Assembly: GCA_009103225.1 (NCBI GenBank)
Contig: RHPI01003389.1
Coordinates: 54,785 to 118,784, forward strand
Direction: 5' to 3'
Length of the DNA: 64,000 bases
Source of the DNA: Chlorokybus atmophyticus
Lineage: Eukaryota > Streptophyta > Chlorokybophyceae > Chlorokybales > Chlorokybaceae
Program-made: the position numbers and the translations under genes
The notes under the pieces: model-generated
The model's database searches: none
What the model saw: only the letters and a program-made list of their open reading frames with translations
Told to the model about the DNA's origin: nothing
In this document: one piece after another, positions 60,880-64,000 of the stretch
Layout of the letters: each line of letters begins with the position of its first letter
Numbering within the stretch: position 1 is the stretch's first letter

Positions 60880-61259
60880 GGGTTACAGCAACGCAGTGTG
60901 GCTGTGGAGAGACGGAAGAAAGGAGACGGCGGGGCGGGGAGAGGAGGCGAGGGAGGGAGGGGGCTGCATTCGCTGCACCCACCATGGCTTGTGCACCCAT
61001 TCGGGTACAATTATGACACAATTCGTTGATGATGCGCTACCAGGCGCACTGCCAAGGCGACCAGAGCTAGCGGAGGGAGCACCCAAGTCCAGCCTCCGGT
61101 GGCAATGCACCAGTTCGAGGTAATGGCGTTGCCAGCAGCACAAGGACGGCAGGCAGCGAAGAACAACTGCGCCTTGACGATAGCCTCTGAGGCGAAGCAA
61201 TCTAAGGTTGTTTGACCCCATCCGCTGATGAGCAGGTGCGAGGATGTCGGCGCCCAGCT

Positions 61260-61961
61260 CTAGTCGCCAGTGTCTGGCGCTCGCGAGAGGGCATCTGCCT
61301 TCTGCAGGCAGGCCCGCGGTTGCCAGCAGCAGTGCAGCTGCCAGTCCTGCTGCCACAACACTTCCCACAGGTTGTACAGCTCCCCCCTCAGGTATGGATC
61401 ACTTGCAGTCAGCTTGCTGAGGTTGCTCAGCGCTGGCTGGCAGTCCCCCTGCAGGGTGAGCGCCACATGTCGTAAGCTTGGCCGCCGACGCGCCAGCGCG
61501 CATAGCAATCTGATACATGCCATGGCTTCTTTCACAGACGGAGCTAACGTCAGCGCCTGCTCGGCAAAGTTACCCTGCACCGGGCCCCATGTGTAACAGC
61601 CCCCCAGCCATGCGTGCCAGATGCATCTGCTTGCAACAACACCGATGCTGGCGGCTTCCACCAGGCGCAGCCCTGAGCTGCATATGCGCGCCAGCAGCCA
61701 CACCAAGATCTGCGTGGTATCCGCTGGTGAAGTGAAAAGGCTGTCCCAGCTTGACGCACTGGCCAGGGGTTTCAATAACGTGCGAGCAAACAGCAGAACA
61801 GGCGGCAAAGCAAGCCGCAGCGACACCAGCTTGCCTGCTACGCTGGCTAGCTGGCGAGCCGTCAGCTGAGGGTGCGCAAGCAACGCAGCAATGTCCTCCT
61901 CAAGCTGCTGCAGCTTGTGAGTAGGCACGGCAAAGACACCTGTTTGTGTGTCCACCATCAA
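61260..61961 (-). pseudogene. RNase H-like domain of the retroelement
   Basis: It continues the RT in a different frame (VDTQTGVFAVPTHKLQQLEEDI). It includes the helical connection region and RNase H-like motifs (ASRCIWHAWLGG, LQGDCQPALS, ADALSRAPD). It ends at a stop near 61260, beyond which related sequence resumes in another frame to about 60885. Confidence 0.75.
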
Positions 61962-62763
61962 GCAGCTTCAATAGTTGAATTGGATAGGGGTTGCACTTAG
62001 GCAGCCCAAAGAAACACCCAAGAGCAGCGAACATTTGCATTATCAACTTCGTTCTCCACATCACATGCAACTTGCGGTGGTGCGCCAGGTGCATGTCATC
62101 AATGTATTCTAAGGTGCCGAAGCCTCGCATCCGCATTGGTCCGTAAATCACTTGTTGCGTGATGGTGAAAGCATAGCATGCTATACTCAGGCCAAAGGAA
62201 AGAACATTCCATTGAAACACTTGATCTTGGTACGATATACACAAGAACCTGCGATGTTGCGGTTGTACGGGAATGTGATAGTAGCCCGACTTCATGTCAA
62301 GGCTAGCTTGCCACCATCCTTTGTGCGTGTAGTGGAGAATATCGAATAACTTCTTGTAATGGAAGAGAACGTGCGCTAGAAAGAGATTCACATAGCGCAA
62401 GTCAACTATTAACCTGAGTTTAGGTTGCGTAACTACACCCATCCCCGACACCACTTGCGGAGCTGCATCCACGAGCACAGGTGTAATACCACCAGTGCAC
62501 ACCAAGTTGCTCAGTTCATTCTGCACGAATGCAGCGTGCTCTATCACCGAGGCTCTATTACGGAGCTGCACCGAGTGGGAGTGCGTTTTAACAACGCTGC
62601 TCTGCGGTGCGCGCAGTTCAGGCCCTCCTCCCTCAACATCATTTCTACTTGTTTCCGCTTTTTGGGGGAAGCAGCAGCCGTGCCCACAAAACGCAATGGC
62701 AAACCATGCCGTATCTAGCCCAACACTTTCTCCGCAGCTGGATGCTCCGTCCAGCATTCCCAA
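61957..62763 (-). pseudogene. reverse transcriptase domain fragment
   Basis: The open frame carries RT motifs: LIVDLRYVN, SLDMKSGYYHIPV, FLCISYQDQVFQW, LSFGLS and the catalytic YIDDMHLA. The thumb end is cut by a frameshift at about 61955, where the next segment continues in another frame. The upstream end lacks a recognisable start of a polyprotein. Confidence 0.8.
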
Positions 62764-62918
62764 GCCGCTGCGTGGTGAGTTGGCAACGCAGCCGTAAAAA
62801 GCGTGGCATCATGCATGATGCCACGTATTTGACCCAACCACTCAGCCTCTGTACAGTCCGGAAGAACAGGTTCTGCTGCCAGGCAGGAGAGCTAGCGCAG
62901 CACGTGCATCACAACGCG

Positions 62919-63728
62919 TCACTGCTTGTCTTGAGACCAGGGCGCCGACAGCCTTGGCGTGGGCCATACCGCAGGCGACACTGCTGCTGGCTCCGCCAGC
63001 AGAAGGGGTTGCTGTGCGCGCAGGTGCAAGGCCTGCTCTGCAGCGTGTTCCGGATGTTCCTCGCCTGCAGACAGCTCCGGCGCCCACGAGACATCCTGCT
63101 GGTCGCATGAGGGTGCTGCGCATTGTCTTAGGTCATCAACTGCAGCAGAAACAGCAAATGTGAGAGGTGCAGTTCGTGCAGGCGCGGCTATGGGCTCGTC
63201 GCCTGATGACGCAGCTACCGCGACAGCCTCATGCTGAGCTGCAGCGAGAGACAATATAGCGTACTCAGCTGCAGAGGACGACAGACGACGCTGTATCTTA
63301 GCAGCAGAACATTCTGCCGAAGATGCCGCAGCTATGGCGACGGGCTGGTCACGCACCAAGCCATGCTGCAACAGCACGGCGGACTGTGCTGTACTGGACA
63401 GCTGCGGTGCCAAGGCTGCAGGTGGTTCAGCGCGCGTCAGTGACGTGGTCACAGGTCGTCGTGCAGTCAGGGTAGAGTCGCATGCGTGTGGCGACACTGC
63501 ATGCGTCGTAGAGACACTGCAAATGCGCCTGCAGCGGTGGGCCTCAGGTGCCATGTGACACAGCGACACTGCCAGACTGTGCGGAGCAGACTGCAGGCGC
63601 ATGCACATGCAACGCACAGCCAGCACAGCAGAGCAGTATGGGCGTATATACATGTATGACAAAGGGGGAAAGACAGTGTTGGCCACACACGCACAGTGTG
63701 GGCACAGCTGACAGCCGCCCACCAACAA
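62919..63728 (-). other. Ala/Ser-rich open frame upstream of the retroelement RT
   Basis: A 269-codon open frame on the minus strand, Ala/Ser/Cys-rich, with no recognised domain. Its position just 5' of the RT would suit a gag remnant of the same element, but no Zn knuckle or other gag motif is seen, so it may be chance. Confidence 0.25.
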
Positions 63729-64000
63729 CTAGCTAATCACATAGCTTAACTGCTCGCATTTTCTTTTGCCGGCGCTGCGGCATTCTTTCGTCGGGGGCTT
63801 GTCCTGCTGACGTCCACCTCCCGCATTCTGCTGCAGTTGGTCATGGCGTCTGTCCTTGTCCATATACGTCAGCGTATCTTGCTCACGCCGTCTGTCACGG
63901 TGACCAGCATTCTTGGTGCTCACAATCCTGAGCGTGGCATAATAAGCAACAAAGCGCGGCATGCATGCAGCGCAGATGTACACAAGGGCACGGCTACTGG
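63729..64000. other. right window edge, nothing recognised
   Basis: A short minus-strand open frame (63983-63729) is Arg/Gln/Asp-rich without a known domain. No other signal. Confidence 0.4.

Larger units (their letters stand above)
60880..62770 (-). mobile_element. decayed DIRS-like retroelement (RT and RNase H part)
   Basis: Minus-strand reverse transcriptase and RNase H sequence of the type found in DIRS/Ngaro tyrosine-recombinase retroelements. The RNase H has the short VAGKLVSLRLALPPVLLF-type connection and the LQGDCQPALSNLSK and KADALSR motifs, then a WRLE-type block with no integrase behind it. The coding sequence is broken by frameshifts near 61955 and near 61260. I see no tyrosine recombinase and no terminal repeats, so the DIRS label rests on RT/RH features. 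Confidence 0.7.

Overview
This is a nuclear genome window from a ciliated photosynthetic eukaryote, most likely a green alga (Chlorophyta). Every gene is split by many short introns with GT/GC...AG borders. The window holds a nuclear gene for photosystem I subunit PsaL with a transit peptide, a probably plastid-targeted Der/EngA GTPase, and the ciliary dynein-arm assembly factor ZMYND10. Two genes have a TGTAA element shortly after the stop codon, a polyadenylation signal typical of chlorophytes. I cannot name the species. Introns and spacers are rich in TG/CA and TGCATG tracts. One assembly gap (Ns) sits in an AT-rich, gene-poor stretch.

Layout, left to right: a TRPML/mucolipin-like cation channel (473-5008, +, 5' end outside the window); an LYRM1-like LYR protein (6196-7157, -); a U-box protein (8481-10713, +); an unrecognised Asn-rich protein with two membrane segments (11465-14208, -); about 6 kb of gene-poor sequence with microsatellites, the gap and palindromes; a large multidomain gene combining LOTUS-like domains, a CCCH finger, a DEDDy exonuclease and a SpoIIIAA/ycf45-type AAA ATPase (21036-25539, -); a plant-type protein joining a STEEP1-like part to a DUF167/UPF0235 domain (27769-29573, +); RAMP4/SERP (30640-31492, -); PEX16 (32466-35512, +); Der/EngA (36424-40697, -); ZMYND10 (41150-44488, +); a metaxin/SAM37 homologue (45112-47214, +); PsaL (49447-50535, +); a repeat-rich stretch with two nested miniature LTR retroelements (51792-52856); a second intact but internally deleted copy of the multidomain gene (55304-59554, +); and a decayed tyrosine-recombinase-type (DIRS-like) retroelement (about 60880-62770, -).

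The genes do not form one pathway. Most serve general organelle biology: endolysosomal channel, ER translocon, peroxisome, mitochondrion, plastid ribosome assembly, photosystem I and cilium. The most unusual content is the pair of 13-exon paralogues at 21-25.5 kb and 55.3-59.6 kb. They fuse RNA-binding LOTUS/CCCH modules, a complete DEDDy nuclease and a complete ycf45-type ATPase. The linker of copy 1 carries two Trp-Gly/Gly-Trp motifs like those that bind Argonaute. The exon models below were built by joining open frames across splice sites with matching phases, and all phases close for the complete genes.
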